Below are positions 1-10,500 of a stretch of DNA of 64,000 nt, piece by piece. The translations under genes were made by a program, and so were the position numbers. Positions within the stretch are counted from its first letter, which is position 1, and every line of letters begins with the position of its first letter. This DNA is from Lacihabitans sp. LS3-19 (GTDB taxonomy: Bacteria; Bacteroidota; Bacteroidia; Cytophagales; Spirosomataceae), in the NCBI RefSeq assembly GCF_024343575.1, contig NZ_RJUA01000003.1:310001-374000 (forward strand). The letters are read 5' to 3'. Below the pieces are notes generated by a model. That model was not told where the DNA came from, ran no database searches, and saw nothing but the letters and a program-made list of their open reading frames with translations.

Positions 1-56
1 CAAGAAATAAAAAAAGTAATTGCTATAATTAAGCTTAGTATAAATTTAGCCTTCAT
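1..56 (-). CDS. 5' end of an exported protein, cut by window edge
   Basis: Reading leftwards, an ATG at 56-54 opens a frame that stays open to the window edge (18 codons). It begins MKAK and continues with a hydrophobic run rich in Ile, Leu and Phe, which looks like the start of a signal peptide or a first membrane helix. The gene is divergent from the CBS-domain gene, leaving about 190 bases of AT-rich intergenic DNA. Only the N-terminus is visible, so no function can be given. Eighteen codons are weak evidence, but position and composition both fit a real start. Confidence 0.45.
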   Translation of the reverse strand, partial: MKAKFILSLIIAITFFIS

Positions 57-246
57 TAAATGAGTTTTTTATATAAATTCTCCCAAAAACCTTGCCAAAT
101 ATTCAAGAACTTAACTGTTTTTTGATGCCGTAGAATAACTTTGTAGACACAGTTTGAAAATTTAGTTTAGGAAAATTTCAATTTAAAATTTGAATATTTT
201 TATATTTATTATTATCTTGGTTAATTGAAATTTAAACAAGATAAAT

Positions 247-684
247 ATGGCTACCTCTGTAAAAAACCTATTAGAAAATAAAAATATTAATGCTGTTATT
301 TCTGTTCTACCTGATACTACCGTGTATGAAGCTCTTGGAGTTATGAAAGAGTCAAATGTGGGTGCTGTATTAGTAATGGAAAATGAAGAACTAAAGGGGA
401 TTTTTTCTGAGCGAGATTATGCTAGAAAAGGTATTATTTTAGGAAGGAAAGCAAAATCGACACCTATGACTGAAGTAATGACCTCAAATGTTTTCTCAGT
501 TTCGGCTGAAATGACAACCAAAGACTGTATGGAAATGATGAGTGCTAAAAAAATTCGACATTTACCTGTGGTTGCCGAAAGTAAAGTTATTGGGGTATTG
601 AGCGTTGGAGATATTGTAAGTGAGATGCTCAAAGAACAGAAAGAACATATAAACTTTTTGGAAGGTTATATTGTGAATGGATGA
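247..684 (+). CDS. CBS-domain pair protein
   Basis: A 145-residue soluble protein made almost entirely of two CBS repeats (about residues 10-65 and 75-130). The second repeat has the typical pattern of a conserved hydrophobic strand, a histidine-leucine-proline turn (IRHLPV, near 105) and GVLSVGDIV. Two CBS motifs form one Bateman module, which usually binds adenosine nucleotides (AMP, ATP, SAM) and senses energy state. No catalytic or membrane domain is attached, so it is a stand-alone sensor or regulator of an unknown partner. It is monocistronic and followed at once by a strong bidirectional hairpin terminator. The family is certain; the ligand is not. Confidence 0.9.
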   Translation: MATSVKNLLENKNINAVISVLPDTTVYEALGVMKESNVGAVLVMENEELKGIFSERDYARKGIILGRKAKSTPMTEVMTSNVFSVSAEMTTKDCMEMMSAKKIRHLPVVAESKVIGVLSVGDIVSEMLKEQKEHINFLEGYIVNG

Positions 685-701
685 TATTTTAAATTAATAA
701 T

Positions 702-736
702 AAAAAAGCTCGAAATTTAATTTTTCGAGCTTTTTT
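702..736. terminator. Bidirectional intrinsic terminator
   Basis: An A-tract, then GCTCGAAA, a short loop, TTTCGAGC and a T-tract form a near-perfect long stem that works on both strands. It lies between the convergent CBS gene and terC. Confidence 0.85.
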
Positions 737-739
737 AGT

Positions 740-1804
740 TTAAGCTTCTTCGTTTTTTGGAGGAAACAGTAAGGATGCGGCAATGCTTACACCCAATATT
801 AAAACTATCAAAATCAAGGAATGCAGATTAGTAAAGCCGAAACTTTCTAACCATGTATGTGCGAGCATTTTACCACCAATAAATGTTAAAAGCACTCCAA
901 GTCCATATTTGAGATATGTAAACATATCTATGATATTTACCAAAAAGAAAAACATTGACCTAAGGCCCATTATCGCAAATACGTTTGAGAAAAATACGAT
1001 ATAAGGGTCTTTTGTTATTGAAAAAATGGCTGGTATAGAATCAACCGCAAATATGACGTCAGTAAACGCAATAACCACAATAACCAAAAATAATGGAGTT
1101 AGATAAATTTTGTTGTTTTTGTATTTATGTTTAAAGAAAAATCTATCTGAAACAAATTTTTCATAAACATTAAAAAACTTCGAAGTAATCTTTACGGCAG
1201 GATGGCTTTTGGTGTCGATGTTTTCTTCCTCTTCCTTTGAAAATAGAATTTTAAGTCCCGTGTATACCAAAAATGCTCCAAAAATTAAGAGTACCCATTC
1301 GAATCTTTGTATCAGTGCTGCTCCTAAAAAAATAAAGATAAAGCGAAGGATAATAGAACCTAAAATACCCCAAACCAATACATCTTTATAGTTTTTCTTT
1401 CTTACACCAAATGAGTTGAAAATCAGGATGAAAACAAAAATGTTGTCTACCGAAAGAGAATATTCGACTAAATATCCAGTAATAAACTCCAATGACATGT
1501 TGTTTTGAAATACTCTAAGGTTTTCCTCATAAGTACCTGTCAATTTTAAGGTTTTATAAAATTGACTTCTAATATTTTCTAAATGCGAGCTATCGCTTAT
1601 GTCGTGAATCAAATATCCATAGTGACGTAAGAAAAAATAAAAACCGATAGATAAGGTAACCCATACCGCACTCCAGAAAGCCGCTTCTTTAAATTTCACA
1701 ACTTCTGCTTTTTTGGAGCTTAATACTCCAAGGTCAAGCAACATGACCAATATTACAAAAAGTGCAAAAGCACCGAAAAACACTACTTCGTTAGAAAAAA
1801 CCAT
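740..1804 (-). CDS. TerC/Alx-family membrane protein
   Basis: A 354-residue polytopic inner-membrane protein of the TerC family. Many hydrophobic helices are visible, together with the family signatures EYSLSVDNIFVF (about residue 112) and FTDVIFAVDSIPAIF (about residue 248). These carry the paired acidic residues thought to bind a metal ion. TerC/Alx proteins are known as manganese exporters (Alx, MeeF/MeeY) and as part of tellurite-resistance loci; no ter genes lie nearby, so metal-ion export is the likelier role. The N-terminus (MVFSNEVVFFGAFALFVILV) is a normal start for the long form. The gene has its own -7 box and lies downstream of dnaG on the same strand. Confidence 0.88.
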   Translation of the reverse strand: MVFSNEVVFFGAFALFVILVMLLDLGVLSSKKAEVVKFKEAAFWSAVWVTLSIGFYFFLRHYGYLIHDISDSSHLENIRSQFYKTLKLTGTYEENLRVFQNNMSLEFITGYLVEYSLSVDNIFVFILIFNSFGVRKKNYKDVLVWGILGSIILRFIFIFLGAALIQRFEWVLLIFGAFLVYTGLKILFSKEEEENIDTKSHPAVKITSKFFNVYEKFVSDRFFFKHKYKNNKIYLTPLFLVIVVIAFTDVIFAVDSIPAIFSITKDPYIVFFSNVFAIMGLRSMFFFLVNIIDMFTYLKYGLGVLLTFIGGKMLAHTWLESFGFTNLHSLILIVLILGVSIAASLLFPPKNEEA

Positions 1805-1826
1805 TTGGAACGTTTAAAATAAAATG

Positions 1827-1834
1827 CAAATATA
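1827..1834 (-). promoter_or_regulatory. Bacteroidota -7 box for terC
   Basis: On the minus strand this reads TATATTTG, a perfect TAnnTTTG, 22 bases upstream of the terC ATG in the short gap after dnaG. No clear -33 element is visible. Confidence 0.55.
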
Positions 1835-1875
1835 AGAAGATTGAAAGGTAGATTTAAGAAATATTAAAATGTAGA

Positions 1876-3801
1876 TCAAATTACAGAACCCAATTCTTCT
1901 GCAATAAGTTTAATGAAGTCCCTTTTTTTGCCAATACTATTCATTAATATTTCTAAATCTTCGTCAGATGCAGCATCTATTTCTTCTATTAAATTGTTGA
2001 TCTCTTGTTGTAATTTTTCCTTTCTAATTCTTAAAATCATTCTGTAAGACGACTCGTTTAGAAGTTCTTCGTATTTAGGAACAAAAATTTCGAATTTCTG
2101 CCATTTGTCACTTAGTTCGTGTTTTGGACTCATCCAGCTTATCACTACATCTTGGATTTCTGGATTTGGATTTGACGAAAACATTTTTGAGTCTATCTGA
2201 TTTCCTTTAATATGCTCCTCTTTATAAAATTGGTAAATTTGATTAAAAATAGGTGTTTCCAATTCGATATCGTTTGTTTCATGTAAAAGATAATCTGCGA
2301 GTGAGTGTTTTTCTCCAGTTTCTTCGTCTTCATCTATTATTATGTGACCATATAAAACCAAATCTTTTACCAAAGCTTCCTCTTGTCCATTTCCTTTTTT
2401 TAAGGAATTAATTATTTCTAATTCCTGGTTACGAGAGGGAGGAGCGGGTAAAGTGCCACCGCCATCCGACCTTTCAGCTCTTTTGTTTTCAGGCGTTTTA
2501 GTTCTAAGAATCTTATTGCCTTCGGTAAGTAAAATTGTTTCATCAATTTGGAGCAATTTTGCTACTTCTTGATAAAATACAGAGCGTTTTATTGGATTCG
2601 GTATTTTAGTAATGGACGTTACTAAATCACTAATTAGCTCTGCCTTTTTAATAGGATCATCTCCTATATCCGCCAAAGAAAGCTCCGTTTTGAAATTTAT
2701 AAAGTTTTGTTGGTGCTCTTTTACATATTCTGAAAACGCCGTGCTGCCGACTTTCCTAATAAAACTATCTGGGTCGTCGCCATCAGGAAAAACTACCGAC
2801 TTAACGTTCATATCTTCTTCCAAGATCAGGTCAATTCCTCTAATTGACGCTTTTATACCAGCCGCGTCACCATCATAAAGTACCGTTATGTTTTCGCTGA
2901 ATCTCCTTATTAGTCGAATCTGCTCAACTGTCAAAGACGTTCCGGATGAAGCTACAACATTCTCAATACCAGCCTGATGTAAAGAAACGACATCGGTGTA
3001 TCCTTCTACCAAATAGCAATTGTCTGCTTGACGGATGGCATTTTTAGCTTGGTAAATGCCATAGACAATATGGCTTTTGTGATATATTTCAGTCTCAGGT
3101 GAATTTATATATTTTGGTGCTTTTGGGTCAGTTTTAAGTATTCTGGCTCCAAATGCGATAGGTTTACCAGCAACATTATGAATTGGGAAAATAACCCGCC
3201 CTCTAAATCTATCAATTTTAACCTCGTTGTCTTTAATGCTAATTAATCCTGCTTTTTGAAGGATATCGGGACTGAAACCCGCTTTTTCTGCTTTTTTCAG
3301 AAATTCATCGCGAGCATCTAATGCATAACCCAAATTGAATTTTTCGATAGCCAATTTGGAAAAACCCCTTTCCAAAAAATAGGATTGACCTACATTTTGC
3401 CCTTCTTCGGTATCGGCCATGGTGTCGGCAAAAAATCGCTGAGCATAATCCAACACTATAAAAAGACTTTCTTTCTCGTTTTGATTTATGAGGTCTTGGT
3501 CTGTAAATTCCCTCTCTTTTACCTCAATATTGTATTTCTTTGCCATCCAACGCAAAGCGTCAGGATAGGAGAGGCCTTCGAGGTCCATCACAAACCTTAA
3601 GGAGTCACCACCTTTTCCGCATCCAAAACATTTGTAAATACCTTTTGCAGGAGAAACATGGAATGAAGGGGTTTTTTCATTATGAAAAGGACAACAAGCA
3701 ATCATACTTGCTCCTCTTTTTTTGAGGCTCACAAACTCCCCAACAACTTCTGTTATGTCGGCGGCTTGAAGTATTTGCTGAACGGTATCCTGAGGTATCA
3801 T
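1876..3801 (-). CDS. dnaG: DNA primase
   Basis: A 641-residue primase that lays RNA primers for DNA replication. The order of parts is canonical: an N-terminal CHC2 zinc ribbon (C37-x2-H40 and C58-x2-C61, with the HNEKTPSFHVSP stretch between), the catalytic core, a TOPRIM segment with VEGYTDVVSL near residue 265 and LYDGDAAG near 310 that supplies the metal-binding acids, and a C-terminal helicase-interaction region rich in charged residues. Length matches the family. The ATG at 3801 gives MIPQDTVQQI, the usual start. The gene is divergent from the hypothetical gene at 4012. Confidence 0.97.
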   Translation of the reverse strand: MIPQDTVQQILQAADITEVVGEFVSLKKRGASMIACCPFHNEKTPSFHVSPAKGIYKCFGCGKGGDSLRFVMDLEGLSYPDALRWMAKKYNIEVKEREFTDQDLINQNEKESLFIVLDYAQRFFADTMADTEEGQNVGQSYFLERGFSKLAIEKFNLGYALDARDEFLKKAEKAGFSPDILQKAGLISIKDNEVKIDRFRGRVIFPIHNVAGKPIAFGARILKTDPKAPKYINSPETEIYHKSHIVYGIYQAKNAIRQADNCYLVEGYTDVVSLHQAGIENVVASSGTSLTVEQIRLIRRFSENITVLYDGDAAGIKASIRGIDLILEEDMNVKSVVFPDGDDPDSFIRKVGSTAFSEYVKEHQQNFINFKTELSLADIGDDPIKKAELISDLVTSITKIPNPIKRSVFYQEVAKLLQIDETILLTEGNKILRTKTPENKRAERSDGGGTLPAPPSRNQELEIINSLKKGNGQEEALVKDLVLYGHIIIDEDEETGEKHSLADYLLHETNDIELETPIFNQIYQFYKEEHIKGNQIDSKMFSSNPNPEIQDVVISWMSPKHELSDKWQKFEIFVPKYEELLNESSYRMILRIRKEKLQQEINNLIEEIDAASDEDLEILMNSIGKKRDFIKLIAEELGSVI

Positions 3802-3986
3802 TTTGTAAAATTATCCTTAAATTCTTTTCAAAAGAAACGAAAGCTTATTTTTAAATTTTGATTTTGTGTACTATGAATTGAATCTGTTTGGCCTTAAAAA
3901 GTATTTTTTTTGTTTGCTTCATTCGTTTTTTAGTCAAAAAATAAAATTAAAATCAAAAATAATATTAGATAAATACCAAATAAAGT

Positions 3987-3994
3987 TATTTTTG
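3987..3994 (+). promoter_or_regulatory. Bacteroidota -7 box upstream of the 4012 gene
   Basis: TATTTTTG fits TAnnTTTG and ends 18 bases before the TTG start at 4012, which would give a very short leader. Confidence 0.5.
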
Positions 3995-4011
3995 CAAAAA
4001 AAGCTCTTCAA

Positions 4012-4551
4012 TTGTTTAATAAATTGATTCAAATATCATTGGTAACTTTTCTCGCTATATTTTTAGTGGGTAGCCCTGTGATTGAATATATTGAGCATTT
4101 TCAAGAGGAAAACTCAGACATTGGTTTTGTTTTTGAACAAAGAGGAGATCAACTTTTGATTAAAGTCCCGTTTAATTTACCTTACCATTATGAAACAGTA
4201 TTTGAGGTAAATCCTAGTGAACTGGTAGTTTTTAAAGGTGATTTTTATCGAGCTGTCAATAAAGCTTTTGTAAACGATACAGTGTTTACGGGTTACAAAA
4301 GAGAAAACCTAACGCGTCAAAATGTTTTTGAACTGATGGGGTCTGTTGCTCAAAACTTTGATAATGATGCAGATCCATTAAAATCACTTGAAAGAGTCAT
4401 TAAAAGTTTTGCAAAACAATATTATACACAACAAATTATACAATACACTTATTTTTGGAATGAGACCCCAACGGTTTCTCATTATTTTATGTCTCAGAAC
4501 CACGAAACCTCTTTTAGTTTTTTATTGTCTCCTCCTCCCCAGATTTCCTAA
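4012..4551 (+). CDS. Hypothetical protein with N-terminal hydrophobic segment
   Basis: A 179-residue protein that I do not recognise. It starts at a TTG (no ATG lies near the N-terminus) and opens MFNKLIQISL followed by a hydrophobic stretch to about residue 25, which could be a signal peptide or an anchor. The rest is mixed alpha/beta, with many aromatic residues and a run of serines and prolines at the C-terminus (SPPPQIS). It has no cysteine, no metal motif and no clear catalytic signature. A TAnnTTTG box stands just upstream. The next gene, 250 bases on, codes for an exported beta-barrel, so an envelope-related role is possible but not shown. Nothing convincing is visible in the 249 bases before that gene. 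Confidence 0.6.
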   Translation: MFNKLIQISLVTFLAIFLVGSPVIEYIEHFQEENSDIGFVFEQRGDQLLIKVPFNLPYHYETVFEVNPSELVVFKGDFYRAVNKAFVNDTVFTGYKRENLTRQNVFELMGSVAQNFDNDADPLKSLERVIKSFAKQYYTQQIIQYTYFWNETPTVSHYFMSQNHETSFSFLLSPPPQIS

Positions 4552-4800
4552 TTATCGGTATTTGTAAATTTTGCAATACCTCCTTGGCGGAGAATTATTT
4601 TATAATTTCCGTTTAGGTTAATTTATTATTATTTCTTAGAATTTTAAAATTTCAAGCAAATTGATTTAATATCAATCTGATTTATGAACCTTTATTTGGT
4701 TTTGTACAAAAACCAAAACTGGAATGTTTGATATTTTATGAAAATTCTATAAAAAAAGTATTTAAATCAAATTTTTTGGAAACAATTAAAGACAATCAAA

Positions 4801-5913
4801 ATGAAAAATATATTTATTTTTTTAGGACTTATCATGCTTTTTCAGCAAAAAGCAAATGCTCAAGGATGTGTGGCTGTTAGGCAAATGAGTTGTAGCAGTG
4901 CACCACATAGTAGTTCTTCGGATTTATTCAAACAAAAAAACGGCACTTGGCTTGTCAGTACAAGTTATAGGTATTTTAAATCTTTTAGGCATTTTAGAGG
5001 GTCTGAACAAGAGACGGATAGAGTTGCAAATGGTACTCAAGTTGTCAATATTTCTCATGGATTAGACTTGGGTCTAAGTTATTTGGCGAATCCTCGCGTT
5101 TCTTTTAATGCCAATTTGCCCTTGATTTACTTCGATAGGTCTTCCCTTTACGAACATTATGGAAATTCAATAACCGCAAATCCTGATCAAAAGAGATTTC
5201 ATACAGGATCACAAGGAATTGGTGATTTGAGGCTTTCGGCTAATTATTGGATTTTGAATCCCGCCAAAATCCTAAAAGGGAATTTTTCTATTGGTTTGGG
5301 AGTGAAACTTCCAACTGGAAATCCTGGTGTAAAGGATGATTTTCATAAACTAACAAAAGATGGCACTGAATATTTAGTAACTAAGCCTGTAGATCAATCT
5401 ATCCAATTGGGCGATGGAAGAATGGGTGTAAGTGTTGAAAGTCAGGGTTATAGGTCTTTTGGGAAGCATTCTTCATTTTATTATAGTGCCTACTATCTTA
5501 TTAATCCGGCAGAAACAAATGGAGTGGAAAGAGATCCAAGTAATGCCAATGTGGATCCAATCATCAAATATTTTTCTGTAGCAGACCAGTTTGCTGTTCG
5601 GGTAGGAGCAAGTCAATCCATTTTGCCGAAATCAGGTATTTCTGTTATGCTTGGAGGAAGAGTGGAGGGCGTTACTGCGAAAGACTTAATTGGTGGGAAT
5701 GAAGGATTTAGAAGGCCAGGGTATGTAGTGGCAGTAGAGCCAGGTTTGTCTTATATGAAAGGTAAAATAAGTGCTACAGCTACAGTGCCAGTAGCTTTGT
5801 ATAGGAATAGAACGAAGAGTTATTATGATCTGCAAGATCCTAGTGGTCAGCGTCATGGAGATGCTGCATTTGCTGATTATTCAATAAATTTTTCAATTTC
5901 TAAATGGTTTTAA
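4801..5913 (+). CDS. Outer-membrane beta-barrel protein, function unknown
   Basis: A 370-residue exported protein. Residues 1-20 are a clear signal peptide ending at ANAQ. The mature start is cysteine- and serine-rich (C23, C31). The remainder consists of alternating amphipathic strands typical of outer-membrane barrels, with aromatic girdle residues, repeated SxG and LGV patterns, and a C-terminal strand ending in FSISKWF with a terminal phenylalanine, as barrel proteins normally have. It resembles general transporter-like barrels rather than a TonB receptor, as there is no plug or TonB box. It lies 3 bases before a DoxX-like gene, so the two are probably co-transcribed. Substrate unknown. 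Confidence 0.75.
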   Translation: MKNIFIFLGLIMLFQQKANAQGCVAVRQMSCSSAPHSSSSDLFKQKNGTWLVSTSYRYFKSFRHFRGSEQETDRVANGTQVVNISHGLDLGLSYLANPRVSFNANLPLIYFDRSSLYEHYGNSITANPDQKRFHTGSQGIGDLRLSANYWILNPAKILKGNFSIGLGVKLPTGNPGVKDDFHKLTKDGTEYLVTKPVDQSIQLGDGRMGVSVESQGYRSFGKHSSFYYSAYYLINPAETNGVERDPSNANVDPIIKYFSVADQFAVRVGASQSILPKSGISVMLGGRVEGVTAKDLIGGNEGFRRPGYVVAVEPGLSYMKGKISATATVPVALYRNRTKSYYDLQDPSGQRHGDAAFADYSINFSISKWF

Positions 5914-5916
5914 ATT

Positions 5917-6336
5917 ATGAATTTCAGGACAGTATTTTTGATTAACAGATTAGCGATGTTTGTGGTGTATTTTTGGTTTGGATTTTTAAAAGTTATCCAT
6001 CTCTCCCCAGCCACAGAATTGGTAACTGCACTTGCTCAAGTTACGTTGCCATTTATTCCGGCAGAAAGTTTTATTGTTTCATTCGGTATTTTTGAGTGTG
6101 TAATTGGTGTTTTGTGGTTGTTTCCAAAGTTTACAAATATAGTTTTTTGGTTAACAGTATTTCATTTAGTAACTACGTTTATGCCTATGTTCTTTTTGCC
6201 TAATGTATCTTGGAATCAGTTTTTTACGCCAAGTTTGGTTGGGCAATATATTATCAAAAATTTCGTAATTTTTGGAGCAATATATACTTTGTTTGTTGCA
6301 AACAAAAAGGACGATTTCGTGAAAGTATTTAACTAA
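5917..6336 (+). CDS. DoxX-like small membrane protein
   Basis: A 139-residue protein with four predicted transmembrane helices (roughly residues 8-25, 48-68, 75-95 and 108-128) and charged ends. The opening pattern, LAMFVVYFWFGFLKVIHLSPA, matches the DoxX/DoxD-like fold, in which a small four-helix membrane subunit works with redox partners or of itself has no known activity. It follows the beta-barrel gene by 3 bases, which points to an operon. The family assignment rests on the hydrophobic pattern and is moderate; the function is unknown. Confidence 0.65.
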   Translation: MNFRTVFLINRLAMFVVYFWFGFLKVIHLSPATELVTALAQVTLPFIPAESFIVSFGIFECVIGVLWLFPKFTNIVFWLTVFHLVTTFMPMFFLPNVSWNQFFTPSLVGQYIIKNFVIFGAIYTLFVANKKDDFVKVFN

Positions 6337-6454
6337 AGCTGGAGAGTTTTTCAGGTGGAGATTTTTCGAAACTCTACCTGAAAAAAACTTTTCCACATTC
6401 GGTCGACTTATCTACATTATTTTAATGCCTTAAAGAAGTTTTTTTAAAAATACG

Positions 6455-6462
6455 TATCTTTG
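6455..6462 (+). promoter_or_regulatory. Bacteroidota -7 box for parAB
   Basis: TATCTTTG, a perfect TAnnTTTG, lies 24 bases before the parA ATG at 6487. It overlaps a possible upstream in-frame TTG at 6460, which rules that codon out as the start. Confidence 0.7.
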
Positions 6463-6486
6463 CACCTCTTTAAAATAAGGCAAAAA

Positions 6487-7320
6487 ATGGGAAAGATAAT
6501 CTCGATAGTAAATCAGAAGGGTGGGGTAGGTAAAACAACCACTGCAATTAACCTTTCGGCTAGTTTAGCGGTATTGGATTATAAGGTTTTGATTATAGAT
6601 ACGGATCCTCAGGCCAATGCTGGTTCTGGAATTGGTATTGATAGCAAGGATCAGAAAAATAATATTTATACGTCTTTGGTTGGTCAAACTAACCTCAAAG
6701 ACTGTATTGTACATACTCAGATACCTAATCTGGATTTGATATCATCTCATATCGATTTGGCTGGTTTCGAATTAGAAATCGTAAACCAAGTGGCTCGAGA
6801 ATATATTTTGAAAGAAATAATTCAAGATATAAAAGAAGACTATGATTTTATTTTGATTGATTGTTCGCCTTCTTTAGGTTTGATGGTAATCAACTCAATT
6901 GTGGCTTCTGACTCAGTACTTATTCCTGTTCAATGTGAATATTTTGCCCTTGAGGGAATTGCGAAGCTTCAAAATACGATTGACATCATCAAGAAAAGGT
7001 TAAATCCGAGCCTTGTAATGGAAGGATATGTGTTGACAATGTACGATGCTCGAACCAATCTTTCAAAAATGGTTGTTGATGATGTAAAAAAATATTTCGA
7101 ATCGCTTTGTTTTGATACTATTGTGCCTCGAAATGTAAAGTTGGCCGAAGCCCCAAGTTATGGTGTTCCTGCTTTGTTGATGTTTTCAGGTGAAAAAGAC
7201 GGCGAGTTTGACATTAAATTTTTAGAAAACAAAGGAGCAATTAGTTATATAGATTTGGCTAAAGAGCTATTAAAAAGAAACAACTTAGCAGAGATAAAAG
7301 AAAGCGATGGTGGAAAATAA
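6487..7320 (+). CDS. parA: ParA chromosome-partitioning ATPase
   Basis: A 277-residue ParA/Soj-type ATPase. From the ATG at 6487 it reads MGKIISIVNQKGGVGKTTTA, with the deviant Walker A (KGGVGKTT) close to the N-terminus as in all chromosomal ParA proteins. The Walker B-like DFILIDCSPSLG lies near residue 120, and PRNVKLAEAPSYG near 225 is a family hallmark. ATP-bound dimers coat the nucleoid and are released by ParB, which moves the origin region. An upstream in-frame TTG at 6460 would sit inside the -7 box, so 6487 is preferred. It overlaps parB by 14 bases, so the pair is translationally coupled. Confidence 0.96.
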   Translation: MGKIISIVNQKGGVGKTTTAINLSASLAVLDYKVLIIDTDPQANAGSGIGIDSKDQKNNIYTSLVGQTNLKDCIVHTQIPNLDLISSHIDLAGFELEIVNQVAREYILKEIIQDIKEDYDFILIDCSPSLGLMVINSIVASDSVLIPVQCEYFALEGIAKLQNTIDIIKKRLNPSLVMEGYVLTMYDARTNLSKMVVDDVKKYFESLCFDTIVPRNVKLAEAPSYGVPALLMFSGEKDGEFDIKFLENKGAISYIDLAKELLKRNNLAEIKESDGGK

Positions 7321-8170
7321 AAACAAAGGTTTAAATTCGCTATTGTCTGATTCTGATCTTGTTGTTCAGCGGAAAATAGCCGCCTTCAGAGGTGTAAATT
7401 TGGTTGATATCGAAAAACTTCAGGTGGGTGTTCAGCAGCCAAGAAGTCATTTTGATGAGAAGTCTATTCAAGAATTGGCTGATTCAATAGCAATACATGG
7501 CTTGATTCAACCTATTACAGTTAGAGAAATAGGTGAAGGAAAGTTTGAAATAATATCTGGAGAAAGGAGATTTAGAGCTTCAAAAAAAGCTGGATTAAAA
7601 GAAGTGCCGGCTTTTATCAGAGATGTAAATGACCAACGTTCGCTCGAAATGGCTCTTATTGAGAACATACAGAGAGAAAACTTAAATCCAATAGAAATAG
7701 CTTTGTCGTATCAAAGAATGGTGACTGAGTGTCAACTTAGCCAAGACGAATTGGGTAAAAGGGTGAGTAAAAGCCGTTCGGCAGTTACTAATTATCTGCG
7801 TTTGCTTAATCTGCCAACAGAAATTCAGTCAGGGCTTATTTTGGGAGTTATTACTATGGGTCAGGCAAGGCCATTGATACCTATCCAAGATCAAAACTTG
7901 CAAATAGATATTTATCAACGTATTTTAGAAAACGAACTCAGTGCGAGAGAAATAGAGGCATTGGTTAAGAGAGGAAATGCCTTTGAGGCTGGTGCAAATG
8001 AGCTTGATCTTTACAGAGAGGATATGAGAATAGAAGAATTGACCTTAAAAGGGAAGACTTTGGTTCCAGTCAAAATCCAAATTCAGGACCTCAATAAAGG
8101 CAATGTTTCTATAAAATTCACAAATACTGACGAGCTGGCTGAAATTTTGCAAAAGTTGGAATCTATTTAA
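7307..8170 (+). CDS. parB: ParB chromosome-partitioning CTPase
   Basis: A 287-residue ParB/Spo0J. The N-terminal ParB/Srx domain contains the CTP-binding boxes (ISGERRFRASKKAG near residue 84, ENIQRENLNPIE near 123), then a helix-turn-helix region (SQDELGKRVSKSRSAVTNYLRLL, residues about 145-167) for parS recognition. A shorter C-terminal dimerisation region follows. Family knowledge: ParB binds parS, spreads as a CTP-dependent clamp and recruits SMC and ParA. I found no good parS (consensus TGTTTCACGTGAAACA) within the window. A hairpin terminator follows the gene. Confidence 0.96.
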   Translation: MVENKNKGLNSLLSDSDLVVQRKIAAFRGVNLVDIEKLQVGVQQPRSHFDEKSIQELADSIAIHGLIQPITVREIGEGKFEIISGERRFRASKKAGLKEVPAFIRDVNDQRSLEMALIENIQRENLNPIEIALSYQRMVTECQLSQDELGKRVSKSRSAVTNYLRLLNLPTEIQSGLILGVITMGQARPLIPIQDQNLQIDIYQRILENELSAREIEALVKRGNAFEAGANELDLYREDMRIEELTLKGKTLVPVKIQIQDLNKGNVSIKFTNTDELAEILQKLESI

Positions 8171-8208
8171 TATACACAGACAATTATTAAGGATATACCT
8201 TTAGCTTT

Positions 8209-8246
8209 AAAAACCTCAATTATAGTGATATAGTTGAGGTTTTTTT
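8209..8246 (+). terminator. Intrinsic terminator after parB
   Basis: AAAAACCTCAA and TTGAGGTTTTT form an 11-bp stem (six GC/AT core pairs plus A/T extension) with a 14-base loop and T-run. Confidence 0.8.
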
Positions 8247-8325
8247 CTTGATTTATTTTAGAAAAAAAAGCTGTTTTTTTATTTTTTGCATTTGCTTTTT
8301 TGGTTAAATATTCAATGTTTTTCAC

Positions 8326-8333
8326 TATATTTG
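8326..8333 (+). promoter_or_regulatory. Bacteroidota promoter for gyrB
   Basis: TATATTTG is a perfect -7 box. A TTTTTGG run at about 8296-8303 gives a -33 TTG at acceptable spacing (23 bases). The leader to the ATG at 8414 is about 75 bases. Confidence 0.65.
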
Positions 8334-8407
8334 TACCTTAATATTCTACAAAAAAATCTATATAAAAACATTCCATTGATTGGTGGAATTTATACTATTA
8401 GTAATAA

Positions 8408-10372
<1,965 letters not shown>

Positions 10373-10394
10373 TAATCCTTTGACCATAGACTAG

Positions 10395-10421
10395 GCGAGC
10401 CGGAAACGGTTCGCTTTTTTT
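10395..10421 (+). terminator. Intrinsic terminator after gyrB
   Basis: GCGAGCCG and CGGTTCGC pair (one G-T) around a GAAA tetraloop, followed by seven T. Confidence 0.88.
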
Positions 10422-10500
10422 GTCTCCAAATTTCACGGTTTAATGTTTTTTTTAATAAAAGGTAAATAAAAATTTTTATATTTCGCTTTTAAAATAATTT

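Noticed and set aside
6460-6486. Upstream TTG as the parA start
   Set aside because: It lies inside the TATCTTTG promoter box; the ATG at 6487 gives the conserved N-terminus.
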